A stretch of 64,000 bases of DNA, taken from the NCBI GenBank assembly GCA_905182995.1, contig CAJJDP010000006.1:129163-193162 (forward strand). The letters run 5' to 3'. Positions 26,075 through 39,023 of the stretch are shown here, in pieces (within the stretch, counting starts at the first letter, position 1; each line of letters opens with the position of its first letter). The position numbers and the translations under genes are program-made. The notes under the pieces are model-generated. The model did not search any database. It saw nothing but the letters and a program-made list of their open reading frames with translations, and was not told the origin of the DNA. The DNA is from Paramecium octaurelia (taxonomy: Eukaryota > Ciliophora > Oligohymenophorea > Peniculida > Parameciidae).

Positions 26075-27516
26075 ATGGATTCAGATTTCGAATAACTAGT
26101 TAAAAATTAAATATTACAATATTTATATTATTTTCTAAAAAATTATTCTCTAAAATTATTGTAAGTGATATAAATTAAAAACACTAGAAAAAATAGAAAC
26201 AGCTTAAAATTTTAGTGTTAAACATTTAAGTGGTCAGTAGAGGAACAAATGTACTCACAAAAAGGGCCCTTGGGTCTAAAATAAAATAAAAATAAATTAT
26301 AAATCGAGATTAAGTTAAAAAAGAAATCAAATATTGCAGATAAACTGAAATTTACCAAAATTCCTTTTAAATTATAATAAACTAATGGTTAAAATTTACA
26401 TATATTGTATAATTTTATATCACTAACAACGAATTTAAGATTAGAAAAAATTATGGAATAAGAAAAATGTTTTGGCTTAGATATAAACAATGTTTAAATA
26501 ACCAAATTGATTAAATAATAAAGAAGAAATAAGAAATTAATTATTTTTCAGGATCACTTTGATTAGGAAAATTTTAAAGAATTAAAAAGTCAATAGTGAA
26601 ATGACTTTTTTGAATGTTCTACTAATTGAAGTTAGTTCAAATTGAAATTCATTCTTAAAATCTATAAAGATTAGAATAAACAAGGTCACATAAGAACTAT
26701 ATAAAGATTTGCATAAGCTGCTTTATTAATAGTTCGAGATCATAAAAGATGGGTATTCGAAAGGATATAAAATATCTAATTCTATTAAGATCCCTAAGAA
26801 GAGGAATTAAATACTGATTATGAAAAACTTAATGAAGGCTTAGAATTTAAATCAAAAATGGGCATAAATGAATAAAAGGCTGAAGATTAAATGATTTATA
26901 AACGAAATTATAGAAATAATAGAAAAATATAGATATTTAGAGAAACTAATTAATTAACCATCTTTTTGATGATATGAAGTGAAGCAAAGGTTAATGGTGT
27001 TATAGGGAAAATTGATTAAGGCTACAATATGAAGTTGAGAATTGAAAGAGGTATTCTTATTGATAACTCAGAATTTTTGGAAAGAAAAAGCTTTATATAA
27101 TGGATTATAAAAGAGGTCTTAAGTTTCATAAATTAGATATGGTTGGGGAATTCTCCTCTTTTAGATATACTCAAAAGACATTATAAAGGATGAAGGCAGT
27201 TGGATTAGTTTAGATTAAACATAATTTAAATAGTAATTCTAGGAGGAATCATGATACATTTTGTGTTAATTAAAGGATTTTATATGACGGAGTTAAAAGA
27301 TTAGAATTCATAAAGGAAGAGCAATAAAATATTGAAGTTATACCATTCAACATTTAATGGTTTCATTCCTTTATCCCAAAAGAATTTATGTCATAGAACA
27401 TGAGGTATGTTTTTATGATAATTGAAGTATGGCTTTATAGAATAACAATTGATTAGAATATGAGACTTTATTTGTAAAATGACATTTTAGTATATTTTTC
27501 ATTTTATACAATCTGA
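26075..27516 (+). CDS. Uncharacterised protein, exon structure partly unresolved
   Basis: An open frame runs from ATG 26075 (MDSDFEQLVKNQ) through KWSVEEQMYSQKGPLGLK near 26250 to about 26960. A 27-nt intron near 26159 and a 36-nt intron at 26596-26631 fit the frame. The middle part is helical and basic (TIQRFAQAALLIVRDHKRW). Beyond 26960 the three frames are all open in turn and I could not choose the introns. The last frame contains DGVKRLEFIKEEQQNIEV and ends at TGA 27514-27516, overlapping the PTEN stop region by 18 bp. An alternative start is at ATG 26250 or 26453. Function unknown. Confidence 0.45.
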
Positions 27517-28935
27517 TCTTCTACGAATGGCGACAACTTTATCAAAAAGAATTTCCAAGCTAAAATTTATAGGAAATTTCTTAAATTATTTATCTTTGCC
27601 TACTCCATCCAGTTCATCGCGTTAAAAAATTTATAATTATGGACTCATAATTACAAATGAAGTGTTAAGCCAAGCCTAAAACATTTTTTCTTCTCTAATC
27701 TCATTTAATTGAATATTTACAAAACAATTGATTTATGGAAAAATTGCACAACTACATCTCCACTTAGATATACTCCTTAAAATTTGAATATGGCACTGTA
27801 TTATTTCTATTAATCCTAGTTTGTCAATATTGTTGGTTACTAGATTAACTATTTATTTTCATTTTATATTCTTATAAAAGGTTCTACAATTATAAAATTA
27901 AAAATCTTACTACAACCTCCGAAAATACCAAAATTTGGTATTCCGACTAATCTAACCTCTATCAACTCCACTGTTTTTGCTGGAACGTACAATAAATTCA
28001 TTTTTAGAGCAATGTTAAAATACTCAACATATCTTGCTTAACTGGGTATTGTTACTCCTTCCTAATTTTATGTTCTAATCATTGCATAATATTTTAGAGC
28101 ATCCTTTGATGAATCATATTATTTTGAGTAGAGCAAATAACAACTTATCATGGTTCCTGTTCTTCCTTTACCTGCTTTGCAATGTACTGCTACAACTCGA
28201 TCTTGCTTTTTTAGCCATTTTGATACTGTCAAACAAAATGGTAATATGATTTAGAAGGGAGGAGGCTAATGATCCTCAAATGGAAATTCAACAACCTTAT
28301 AAAACAAATCATGTCTATATTGCCTTTCTGAACATCTTATAATTTTAATTATCTTTATTACAGATTAATAACCTTGTATTTTTCTGGGTGTCTTGTATTC
28401 AAAAATCTCTAAACCTCATCTAATGAATTTCGATACAATGACTCAAAATTGTCTGCAGGATATCCCATAGCAATTATTTATGGTGTAATATCAATTATAA
28501 TAAAGATAGATTACATGTTAAATCTAAATTAAATCCATCCAATTAAAATCTGTTTTTTTGTTTGGAGACTAATTCTTTAATAAATTCCTTTGAATGGGCT
28601 TTACGGGCATTTTTTTGAATCTATTGGTTTACCATGTTAACATCTAATACTAATTGTACAGTATTCTTATGTCTTTAATTAATTCTTTATTGTTGATCAT
28701 CTAATTCTTTATTTTATATTATTTACTCTATTATTCAATTTGATTTACACTAAAGCAATCCTCAGTAATTTCACTTAATGGAGGACATTTTATGGGACTA
28801 TCATTCTAAGACTATATTACACATCTCAATTTTATTTATTACCAAAATTTCATCCATATTATCTAATTCGTCTTCACTAAACATGCAGTTTAAGGATGAA
28901 GACTAATCTAATTATTTTGGTTCCATTTTTTTCAT
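27499..28935 (-). CDS. PTEN: PTEN-type phosphoinositide 3-phosphatase
   Basis: Phosphatase signature [10 protein letters not shown] (28155-28184) in the context [20 protein letters not shown], identical in the catalytic loop to PTEN, which removes the 3-phosphate of PIP3. Upstream the order is also PTEN-like: [53 protein letters not shown]2 domain follows ([13 protein letters not shown]...[17 protein letters not shown]...[11 protein letters not shown]). It starts at 28935, or at the second Met four codons on, after an N-terminal extension of about 130 residues. Introns of 31, 23, 26 and 26 nt are needed. The 23-nt one (28492-28514) ends in TG, not AG. The stop is TGA 27499-27501. The ARM-like gene ends 45 bp upstream on the same strand. 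Confidence 0.9.
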
Positions 28936-28979
28936 AATTAAGAAAATTTTGATAAATTATTATAAACATGCAATTGCAA

Positions 28980-30287
28980 TCAATCAGTAATATTTATTAT
29001 ATTATTAATAAAAAATGCTATATCGCAATCATCATCTAAATTTTCATAAATTTTTTCTGATTTCTTTCTAAACTCTTCGGTGAATTATAATTATGGATTT
29101 AGTTATTTCTATTCATATAAAGTTCCATATATTTCTTCAACTGTCTTCAAATCCAGTTAATCCATATCTTATTTTATTATATAATCAAATAAACATTCTA
29201 ACATTCCTTTCTGGACTAATAACAACTATTATTATTGAGTGATATTTTGAAACATATTTATAATACATTGAATTATTTCTAGACTTCTTTGTTATGAATT
29301 ATTATTTAGGGCAGTCTGAAATCCTATATATGCTTTACCTAAAATTCCTGAGTCAAAAATCATCTATTTTGTCTGTTATTTATTCGTAGTTAATAAATTT
29401 GAGAACAATGGATATATTAAATATTATTAACTTGATTGATGGTTTATTTAAAATAAAACCAACTTGAAAACATTTTAACTAATCAACTTTTCCATTGAGT
29501 AAGATGATGAAATCATGCTCAAATTTATTAAGAATTTATATCCTAATTCATGTATTTATTCGAACTCATATCTGAGTTAAACTAAGAAATTTGCAACGTT
29601 CATAACGATCTCTTTATCTATCAAAATGTTGAATAGCTAATAAGTTCTAGGTTTGTTCTCATCGATATTTAGTGTAATATTGTAAAGGAAATATAAATAT
29701 TATTCAACACAATTATAATAATTTTAATCAGCATTTTAAGGTAGAAAACTTATGATATTTGATAATTAATAAGTGTCCTAAAATAATTAAGTTCCATATT
29801 ATAAATGGCATATTCCAGTTATTAGACCGAAATATAAATAAATATAGTGCAGTATATTATAATTTTGTTGGAGGTTTAATTCATCATATTTGTGAATTAA
29901 TATTTACGGGAATATACTTTATTATATTAAACAAATATATTCTTCTTATCTTTCCAACAAAATATTGATTATTAGCTTACATATGATTTCAAATTAGTTC
30001 GCATCGTATAAGTAATGTAAAATAGTAATAATAAGTAGAACTATTTATTTAAATTACGCTGATTATTTACTCAAAGTTAATTTAGATGATAATTATGACA
30101 CAAAAATTAGAATGTGGTTTAGTAAATCAAATAGTTTTTGATCAAAATCAAGTGTGTTTTCATTTTCTTCCAAATCTTAAAATGTTTGTTGAATATCTTA
30201 CAAACAAATGATAATAACGCTTAAAAAGTCATCTGTCATCCAATTATCTTATTCATTTAATTAGATATATTATAAATTGAAAAACAT
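28980..30287 (-). CDS. Helical-repeat (ARM/HEAT-like) protein
   Basis: Single exon of exactly 436 codons from ATG 30287 (MFFNLQYIQLNEQDNW) to TGA 28980-28982. A second in-frame Met lies at 30239 and may be the true start. The whole chain is made of hydrophobic amphipathic helices of about 15-20 residues (LLIITILHYLYDANQF, LINILLERQEEYICLI, LINLSMISSSYSMEKL, CIINMFQNITQQQQLLLV), the pattern of armadillo or HEAT repeats as in importin-alpha. An acidic C-terminus follows. I see no decisive family signature, so importin-alpha-like is only a suggestion. Confidence 0.65.
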
Positions 30288-30613
30288 GAAGGATAAAAAG
30301 GACTTTAGGGTCGGATTGATTGAATAATCATAACATAATAAGTTTTTTGCATTTGTGAATAACTGTGACAATACTTTTTAATCAGATGCAATGATTTTAG
30401 ATTCTAAGGCTTACTGAAATATCTAGTCCATTGGTGTTTACCAATCTTATGAGTTTGATGACTCATTGAATAATTGGCGCTTTTATTAGAATATTAATTC
30501 ATTTTATTTCCTCCTAATTTAAACTCTAAACATTTCTCTTTTCTTGAAGATCATTTCTTATTCTGAGTTCATTTTAATGAGATTTTATAATTAATTATAT
30601 TATATACAAACGA
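30288..30613. other. Intergenic stretch with one short ORF
   Basis: A 44-codon + ORF (30286-30417) begins MKDKKDFRVGLIEQSQ and overlaps the start of the - strand gene by two bases. The frame stays protein-like for some 40 codons after its TGA. It may be a small gene or a chance ORF. Nothing else is seen up to the SDA1 stop. Confidence 0.3.
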
Positions 30614-32962
30614 TCATTTAAGTTTCTATTTCTTTAACCTTTGAGCTTATTTTCCACTTCTAACATGCCCTAACTTATTTTTTAAATCCTTAATTTTGCT
30701 TTTAATTCTTGATTCCTTATTCTTTTACTCAACTTTCTTAGCTCTCATCATTTGTAATGGTTTATTCTTTTATTTTTCCTTATTTGAGGTTGACGCAAAT
30801 TCTGATTTCTTTTTGTTAGGACCTTGATACCTTTAAATATAACTAATTATATTACCATTTTTCTTTAGTTCCATTTTTCAATTCTTCTAACTTTTCATGT
30901 TTTTATTCTGATTTAGTTTTTCTATATCTCATTATATCTTCTTCTCTTACATAACCATGAGGATTCTCATCTGACATTTAACTTTCATCTGAATAATATT
31001 CTTAAACAGAATCTTCTTCCAAATCTGATAATGATTATCTCCTTTTTTTATTTTATTCTTTTGTGATTTTACTATCAGGTTTAATATCATCATCTTCAAT
31101 ATCTTCATCTTCTATACTTTCATCTTCCCATTCTTCATTTTCATTCTCATTATCATCTAATTCTCCACTATCTCCACTAATGTCCGAAATATCATCTTCA
31201 TCATTATCTAAAAATTCTTCATCATCTTCTTCTTCTTATTCAATTTATGCATTTTTTTATTATTTTTCTTATTGTTTAGCTTATTCGATTTCAGCTTCTT
31301 ACTTTCTTTTCAATGCTCTAATTCTTTTAAAATCTTCGTCTGTCAATATTCTATCACAATAGATAGGAATATCGAATTTCTTATTCAATTTCTCTTCTTC
31401 CTCCTATTATAATAATTCTGCTCCATCTATACCTATGGTTATTTATTACATAAAATTATCATCAAATTCACCATCCAACTCTTCAGTGCTCTTCCATTTA
31501 TTACCTCTTAATCTTTTATCTAATAATTAAGGATTTGTATCTTTGAAATGATTCAATATAGATCTTGCAGCTTAACTGACATTTCTATTTTTATATTTTA
31601 TATAATGAATAAGATAGGTGATGTTTTCTTTATCTAAAATCTTTGGGTGCTTTTATAATATTTCATATATTCCTCTTAAGCCCATTGTTAAGGTTAATTC
31701 TTAACATCTATCATTCACAAATTGATCAATTAAATGTCTTATTGTTGGTTGTAAATCTTCCTTTGGAATTTAATCATGTATAGATTCAGCTAGGTAAGCA
31801 AATAACTTTGCCACATCCTTACTATTTGGATATAAATGTTTTTATATATAAGTATAAAAGGGTATTAAAAGTAATTTATGCCTATGAATTAATCTGGATA
31901 TCAGATGCATCATAGCTAATTTAACAGAGAATCTTTCGCTATCATGTTTTTTTAGATTATCAAATAATCTTTCAGCAAAATCTTAGGGAGAGTATATTTG
32001 ATCTAAAGCAAAAAATCCTCCATTGCTATTCAATCTTGATAATTTCTTTCGTTATTTCTTATCTGCCATTTTTTTTTCTCTTTCTACTCTATGTTCTCTA
32101 GCCTTTGTAGGTTTAACACATTTATTTTTTCCTTTTTTCTAGATATATTTATCCGCTTCATCCTCTGAAGACTCAATTTCAACATGAGTCTCTGTGGTTT
32201 CTATTAAAAAATAACAAGCCAATAATTTAATTTTGTAATTTTAATTAAAACAACCTTAAGCAATAATATTTACACATTTATTGTCTTTCCAAATATTTTT
32301 TCTATATAACTCAATCATTATTTATAATGCTCTTTTAGCTATATTTTCTTGTGATTTCTTAATTAAATCAATTATAAAATTCTAAGTTATTAAAGATCTA
32401 TACTTAGATTTATTTATTTAATGTTTCATTTCGATGTTTCTTATTAAACTATTTTATGTCTTTAATAATGAATCTAAAGATTATTCTCCTTAAATCCTTA
32501 TCTTAGCAATTAAACAATTTCATCAAAAATACAATCATTCGGAAAGGCTCAATTAAATTCTTTCCTCGTAATCTCAACAAACAAAATATGATTTTTTTTC
32601 TTAAACCTTAATTCAATGTATTTTAGAAATGATTAATGAGTTCCATTAAATCTTCAATATAAAATTTTAAGTCTGTCTTATAATATACAGCCACTTTTGA
32701 TAGAAATTAAGCAATTATACTAAATTTACCATTACTTTAACCAGGATTTTATTTAACTAACTCAAATTACTATAGGATAGGATTAAAAATGTACTTGTTT
32801 ATAAAGTTCCACAACACCTAAGACTTCTTTCACATATAGGTCAGGAGCTTTAAACACTTTAAGTTATAGAGCCACAATTCGTTCTAATAGTTATCTGCAC
32901 TCTTCCTTATATTCTTTGGATTTGGTTGAAACACTTTAGAACACATTTTCTGATTAATTCAT
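30614..32962 (-). CDS. SDA1: SDA1 homologue, 60S ribosomal subunit biogenesis factor
   Basis: About 760 residues. The N-terminal segment (MNQSENVFQ...VFKAPDLYVKEVL) leads, via a 25-nt intron, into FSIIAQFLSKVAVYYKTDL and LRRIIFRFIIKDIKQF, then MIELYRKNIWKDNKCVNII. The central part has LAEKLFDNLKKHDSERFSV-type helices, ISRLIHRHKLLLIPFY and NVSQAARSILNHFKDTNPQLL. A long Asp/Glu-rich stretch follows near 31.1-31.3 kb, with CDRILTDEDFKRI before it. The C-terminus is very basic (NKPLQMMRAKKVEQKNK). This order is that of SDA1/SDAD1, a nucleolar protein for pre-60S maturation and export. It stops at TGA 30614-30616. The Ser-rich ORF on the opposite strand is the antisense of the acidic part. Confidence 0.88.
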
Positions 32963-33012
32963 AATTAAAATTATTAAATATGATGACTTTAATATATATT
33001 ATAAATATATGT

Positions 33013-34698
33013 TCATGCTTACTCTAATTTTTTATTAACATAGTCCTCGATTTCATTATATTAGTGTTTTTTGATTACCAAAGAGAGATCATACCAATCA
33101 CACATTTTTAATTCTGAATCAAATTTAGCTTATTTAATCCAGGATTCTAATCTATGTAAAGCTGGCTAAATAAAAGCCAATTCGAATTCCTCTGCTTTTC
33201 TTTCCAGAGTCAACATTTAATGTAATAAACTTGGTAGATTTTATCGCGTAATTGATAAATCCTAAAGTTCCTAATTATTAATTTAATCACAAATAGATTT
33301 CATTATCTAAATTTATTGTAACTATTTACTAAAAATTGATGACCCTATCTCATTTCTTGGATATCCTAAATGTAGTTGATAATTTAAATTCCATCAGTTA
33401 TCGATGCGGTGTCAGTTTCCAATTTTCTAAAAATGGCATTTTCTAATAGATCTATACAAGACCTATCGTGCTTATTGTCATCAGTCAAGACCCATAATCC
33501 TTTAGATACAGACATAAGTTGTCTCCATTTAACTGGATCTACTAAATCTAGATATCCCTCTTTCTGAACTAATTTATCTCTATAACTTGAAATTGATCTT
33601 TTGTAATAGAAGGCATCTTATTATAAAAATAATCTAATCAATCTATTTAATGGTTCAATTAAAGTGTAATCGTCCAAATCCTAATTTGTTTCCTCATCGT
33701 CTTCTTCGTCTTCATCTTCTTAAACAAAATTGAAAATATCCCTGGCTTATAATAGATTTGTAAAAAACACTTCACACACTAAATTGATATATTATGATAA
33801 TATGTCTAATTGTTCAAGTGAATATCCTATTTATCTATTTTCCAATTTACTCAATTCCAAAATAGTCATCTTTAAATGTGCTTTTTCTATTCTATCGAAT
33901 TGTCTTAACATATTTATAGCTTTATAGTATTCTAATCTTTCATCCACAAATTAAGGTGTTACTTTTTTAAATTGAAATATAGCATCCTCTATTTTATTGT
34001 GAAATTCCAAAATATCATATTGATTGACATGTAATAAATGTAAATATTTGAGATATATATGTAGTTTGTTTGTTCTCTAAAATAATGCGAATGTACTTTC
34101 ATTTCTAATCCATTGAAATAGATCCTAAATACCTTCCCATCTTATAATTTATAGTTCAGTAATAGTGTTAAATACATGAAATATTTTTATGGATTTATTA
34201 ATTCTAATATTATCATCCTTTTCAATTTTATCAATCGCAAATTCCTTACGCAATATTTAATTAGAATTTTCCAAAAATTAACAAAATAATATCTTATTTT
34301 CAACTAATCCCAATCTACCTTCCCATATTTTTGTGTAATATTCTGATAAAATATCTAATTTAGTATATTTCTAATTCTCCTCCATTAGAGCATTTAAAGC
34401 TTCACATAATACAATATTTGCCTCTTGTTTATAACTACTTGTGAAAGGGTAACAAGTAATTAAATTTATTTTTTATATGTTCCTTATTAATTAAAATTAC
34501 TTCAATAATTTAATCATTAATATTTCTTATCAAATATATGATTTTAAATACTTGTAAATTTATTACTTGATTTATTTAGAATTGCGATAAGAAAGATAAG
34601 TAGATATAATTTACAAAGTAACTAGACTAGAATTCAAGCTTTCACAGAATCTATTTTCCTATGTCTTTTTCGGTTTAAACTAAACTTGACTAATCCAT
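33013..34698 (-). CDS. Uncharacterised all-helical protein
   Basis: Starts at 34698 (MDQSSL), with a 22-nt intron directly after six codons, and ends at TGA 33013-33015; about 530 residues. Nearly the whole chain is helical and charged (EALNALMEENQKYTKLDI, IEDAIFQFKKVTPQFVDE, LEYYKAINMLRQFDRIEK), with an acidic linker VQEDEDEEDDEETNQ in the middle. The C-terminal part has LERKAEEFELAFIQPAL. A 23-nt intron lies near 33310. Around 34.44-34.58 kb the frame needs one or two further introns; one candidate is only 16 nt. No family is recognised. The first gene of the neighbouring pair ends 62 bp upstream. Confidence 0.65.
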
Positions 34699-34759
34699 TA
34701 TGAGTTAATATAAATTAATTATAGTCTAAAAACAATGTACATCCTTAAATTCAAGTTAA

Positions 34760-35091
34760 TCATTATCTTCTGCTTCTACTTAAGGTGGAATGTGAGTATT
34801 TTTTTAATGGAGGTTTAACGATTTGTTCAATATTCAGACTTGAAGAAGCAAGCAGTTTCTTTAAGACTATAATATTTTGTTATTTAAGACTAGACATATC
34901 CATGGTATCTGGAGTTTAAATTTATTCATTGAATTGTAATTCTGTTTGTTAGATCTATGCTTATTTTAAATATAAATACTGATAATCCAACAGTTGGTTA
35001 CTTATTCTTTTATTTCTATAGATTGCATCCCATAGTAATCTTTAAAACAGTTTGAATTAATAATAATGAATTTTACATAAGGGTGTTAAAA
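34760..35091 (-). CDS. Small coiled-coil protein, start unresolved
   Basis: Open frame ending at TGA 34760-34762 with the C-terminus PPLKKYSHSTLSRSRRQ. It contains LLWDAIYRNKRISNQLLDYQ and LKQQNIIVLKKLLASSSLN, which look like two coiled-coil helices. The frame is open back to about 35091 but has no ATG before the internal Met at 34903. Either the protein starts there (47 residues) or a first exon with an unrecognised intron lies upstream. Function unknown. Confidence 0.45.
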
Positions 35092-35516
35092 AGAAATATC
35101 AAAACACAATACATTAATATAAATAAAAATATCTTATTAAATTGAATTAATATTTTATAGAAAATTATTAACATTGATTTTATTGAAATAATGATATTAA
35201 AATTATCGATTAATTCATATATCTTCTCTTTAAACAATTAATGTCACTAACCTCAAAATCAGATAATATTAGATATCAAAGGAATATATATAAACAAAAA
35301 TAATCATTTAATTCAAGAATATAATTACTAAAAATATGAAATAATGATTTAATGTATCATAATTTTTGTTTTAATAAAATTATATATTGATTTAATGCCA
35401 ATATTTTAATCCATTTTATGGCTCATAATGAGGAAAGAAAATGAAATTTCAAATTGTTGATGATAAGTTGTAAAGCTTGTGCAAAAATGGACTAAATCAA
35501 TAAACGTATATTTGTT
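35092..35516. other. Divergent intergenic region
   Basis: About 425 bp of AT-rich DNA between diverging genes. Short open frames exist on both strands (one hydrophobic - strand ORF, one + strand ORF from ATG 35441) without supporting features. Confidence 0.5.
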
Positions 35517-35852
35517 ATGAAATACTAGACCATTATCTTATTCAATAGCATAATCTAATGTGTTATATATTGTAATTTGAGAAAAATAAGGATAAGAGAT
35601 CTATATTATTTATGCTAAATTGAATTTCATTATTTATTAATTTAACAGCTATATATATACGAATTCATTTTCTAAAATAATGATAATAATATTGAAATTG
35701 GAGCATTTATTTCAAGTGGCTTGTTTATATTTAAAGAGTAGAATTATTAAAATTCAGGAAAATAATTTTTTAGATCTAAGATTTCTGCATATTTTTAGGA
35801 TAGATGTGGAAATTAATATTTAGTGCAATTTACTTTAGGTTTTCAAGGTTGA
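35517..35852 (+). CDS. Hypothetical 111-residue protein
   Basis: Single exon of 112 codons from ATG 35517 to TGA 35850-35852. It begins with a hydrophobic segment (MKYQTIILFNSIIQCVIY). The second half has a beta-strand-like pattern (GAFISSGLFIFKEQNYQ, KISAYFQDRCGNQYLVQF) that could be part of a C2-like or other beta fold. No family is assigned. The next + gene starts 113 bp on. Confidence 0.4.
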
Positions 35853-35965
35853 AATTGGTATTCAACAATACTTTTTCATTATGAAAGCATTCACTAAATA
35901 AGAAATATCTTAATTCATTATGATAATTAGAAATATATATTAATTTAGTTAATCTTAGAAAAATA

Positions 35966-38900
35966 ATGGATAGAAATGGCTATCTAAATGATAAATCTCT
36001 ATTTGGTGCTAGCTCGAGTAGATCTATTTAGAGGAAATAAACTTCTAAAGTAGGTAGTTAAACATCTCGAAGCCATTATAATACCAGCATATGTGAAAAT
36101 GAAAGGGGAACCTAGAATTGTAAAAAAATATTGACTGAATTTTTGGAATAAACTCGAAATAGATAATGTAAGTTCCAATATTATTTGATAGCAACATTTT
36201 AGTTTTTAGATCAGCGTAATAAATAATCTTAAAATCAATTGCGGACGACATAGAATTCATCTGGATTTAAAATTAAAGGTTTAGGAACAACATATTAAAG
36301 AAAATTAGTGTCTGTAATTCCATTTGAGAAGGGAGTCACAATCAATTCAGATGAAAACAAAAGAATGTTGATTAAAGAGGCTGAAAGATAATTTTTATCT
36401 TAAGTCAATGGTTTAAATAAATAAGAGGTGTTATCTAAAATGGAATTATTTATAACAACTTAATTACAAGAAGACTTCAAAGAATTAGGATAGTTATTTT
36501 AAATATTTATGAGAGAAGTGCAATTAAATCATATGGGTATATATAAATTACAGGCAAATAATTTCAAGTAATCAGAAATCTATTAGAGTAATGAATTGGA
36601 AGGAATTATTAAATAGTAAAAGATTGAGATCCTGTTTCTAAAAGAATAAATAGAGGAATTAAAAAATGACAGTAATAAAATCAAGATGGAAAGTTCTAAA
36701 ATAATGGCTGAATAACGAGATTAGCTTAATAATGAACGCAATTTAGTAAAATAACTGAAATAAAAGAACCTTGAGTTTGAGAGCAAGGCTAAAAAATATA
36801 GACTATTAGATTTAGACAATTAAGCTATGTAGGTTAAATTATAATTTTATGAAAACAAAATACAGAAATTGGATAAAAGATAAAGTAAAGGATCAGAATC
36901 TCCTTTGGGTAAAGATAAATCATTAACGTAATTGAATTAATTGATTATCTAATAATAATAACAAACAAGTAAGAGATCACTTTCATCTAATAATACTCTA
37001 AATCATGATAGTTATTCATTGAATTAGATTCAAATTAATTAGGAGAAAATAATAGAAATAAGATCCATAGAGATTTAAGTTGAGAATGATTTGCTAATAA
37101 ATTATTATAAAGATTAAGAAGTTTAAACAGATCTTTAATTGATTGATTTCAAGTATGAAGATATTTCACAAGAAATTATAAATTTGGCTTTAGAATTTAA
37201 CAGTTTTAATTAATAGAATAATTATTAAATAAATTTAGATGAGATGATATAAAATTAAACTGAATGCACAAATACTCCATTAAATTATGAAATCCTTTCT
37301 GATTCATCTATAAAATCTAATGGTAATCATTAAAACTTATTTAGATTTCAAAAACATTAAACCATAATCTTAATAAACTACCAGATAATCAATAATGCAT
37401 CGATAATCTATAAAATAATCAACTCATAGACCACCTGAATTTAAACAGAAATAGATAGTTTAATTCATCAATTTTCAGAAATTTAGAATCACTCAATTGA
37501 ATAATTAGATTGAGGAATTAAATTAATAATTATAAGAGAATTATTAGAATATTGATGGAATAACCAAATTAAATTAGAAACTTGAAATTGATAATTTATA
37601 ATTGAAGCTCAACATTAGTGAGATAACAGGGAAAATATAGTAGATCAAATCAGATAAAAATTATATTGAAAATTAAAATTTAGAGAATGCTTAAATAAAA
37701 TTGGTAGATGTCAAAGCAGTTGGAGGGAACAAGCAAAAAGAAATATCATAAACAACAGTAGGAAAAGGTCCATTATTAGGATAGAGAGTAATAATATTGA
37801 TTTTATATTAGATAACAATATCATATGACTTTTAGAAGAATTAATCCAAATTTTTAATTGAGAAAATAAAACAAAAAAAAATAGGTTAGATATAAAATAC
37901 AATCCCTATTAAATTAGTATTAAAATATATAACAACCTTGTACTAAGAAAAACTTTAAAGTCAAAAAGAAAATAAATTATTGAAAGATTAAGACATGGCA
38001 TCCTTTATATATAATTATTATTTAAAATAATTTGGATACACAAAAGTCACCGAATAAAAATTTTTGATTCTGTTAATCTCGATACAAAAAAATATTGCCA
38101 TTGTGAGAGTAAATGTTTTTGCAAGGTTTTTAGGATTATTGGAGGATAGCTCTAATTTCAGTCTAGAAGAATAGAAAAAATATTTAGAGGCATTGGATTT
38201 AATTAATAGTATGAGTAATTATGGCACAACTATAAAGAATAATGAAGCTAATACTCAATAATTTGTTCCTTATATCAGAGCTTTAGCTTATTTAGAATCT
38301 TTATATTATTTTAAATCTCAAGATAAATACATATAGCTTAAAAAAGAATTAGACTCAATTGTAGAGAAGGATGTTGCATAATAAAATAGAGATGGAGTCT
38401 TAGATTTTGATTAGATGATGCTGAAGGTATTAAGATTATTTAGAGATAATGTATAAAATATATAAACATTTGTAATAAATGCATTTAATGCAAGCGATTT
38501 AGATGGGAATGGCATGTGTAATTTAGAAGAATGGTTAACTTTAAATAAATATATTGAGAATAAAAAATATGATCAAGTTAAATTATCTAGCAAATTTTAA
38601 GAAAATGCTGACTTGGTATGTGATGGAGAGAAATATCTATCATTCGATCGTTTTTCAATTCTTTGCTTAGAATTAGATATATTTAGCGATGATTCATAGA
38701 ATAATTTCTTGAAAGTTTAAAGTATAAATCGTAAATATAGATTAGATAACGAGGAAGTTGAATAGAAATTTGGATTGCTGCGAGAGAATTGGGCTTTTGA
38801 ATATTAAACTTAAATAGACAAGATTAACCAATCTAAAATAGATGAGGAATTTAAAAACAAATGGCTTGAAATCTTGTCTGTCTTGGATGATCATATAGTA

Positions 38901-39002
38901 AGTAATCCTGAATAAAAGAAACCAATTTTAATAGCATGGTAAATTTATTTGTTGGAAACAGAATAGTATTTTAATAATTAACATGAAGAAATTTAAGAAT
39001 GA
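35966..39002 (+). CDS. Large coiled-coil protein with C-terminal EF-hand
   Basis: About 1,000 residues, starting MDRNGYLNDKSLFGASSS and ending at TGA 39000-39002. One intron (GTAATC...TTTAG, 22 nt) lies near 37322. The N-terminal 130 residues are low-complexity and polar. A long coiled coil follows (LQEDFKELGQLFQIFMREVQ; KIEILFLKEQIEELKND; QRDQLNNERNLVKQLKQK), then a Gln/Asn-rich linker and a second coiled coil. Near the C-terminus a canonical EF-hand loop DLDGNGMCNLEEW lies between helices. It is probably a cytoskeletal, basal-body or ciliary protein. I know no exact family; the start could lie upstream if the preceding ORF is an exon of this gene. Confidence 0.7.
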
Positions 39003-39023
39003 TTATAAATTATTAATATAATT

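Noticed and set aside
26220..26290. Locally GC-richer patch suspected to be a structured RNA
   Set aside because: It is open in frame with the downstream gene and reads as KWSVEEQMYSQKGPLG, so coding explains the composition.
31063..31362. Ser-rich 99-codon + ORF in the standard code
   Set aside because: It is the antisense of the Asp/Glu-rich part of SDA1 on the - strand (GAT/GAA read backwards gives TCA/TTC serine and phenylalanine codons).
34740..34903. Homopolymer frameshift in one long gene spanning 33013-35091
   Set aside because: Reading to the TGA at 34760 gives a sensible C-terminus, and a new ATG with a proper intron follows at 34698, so two adjacent genes need no error.
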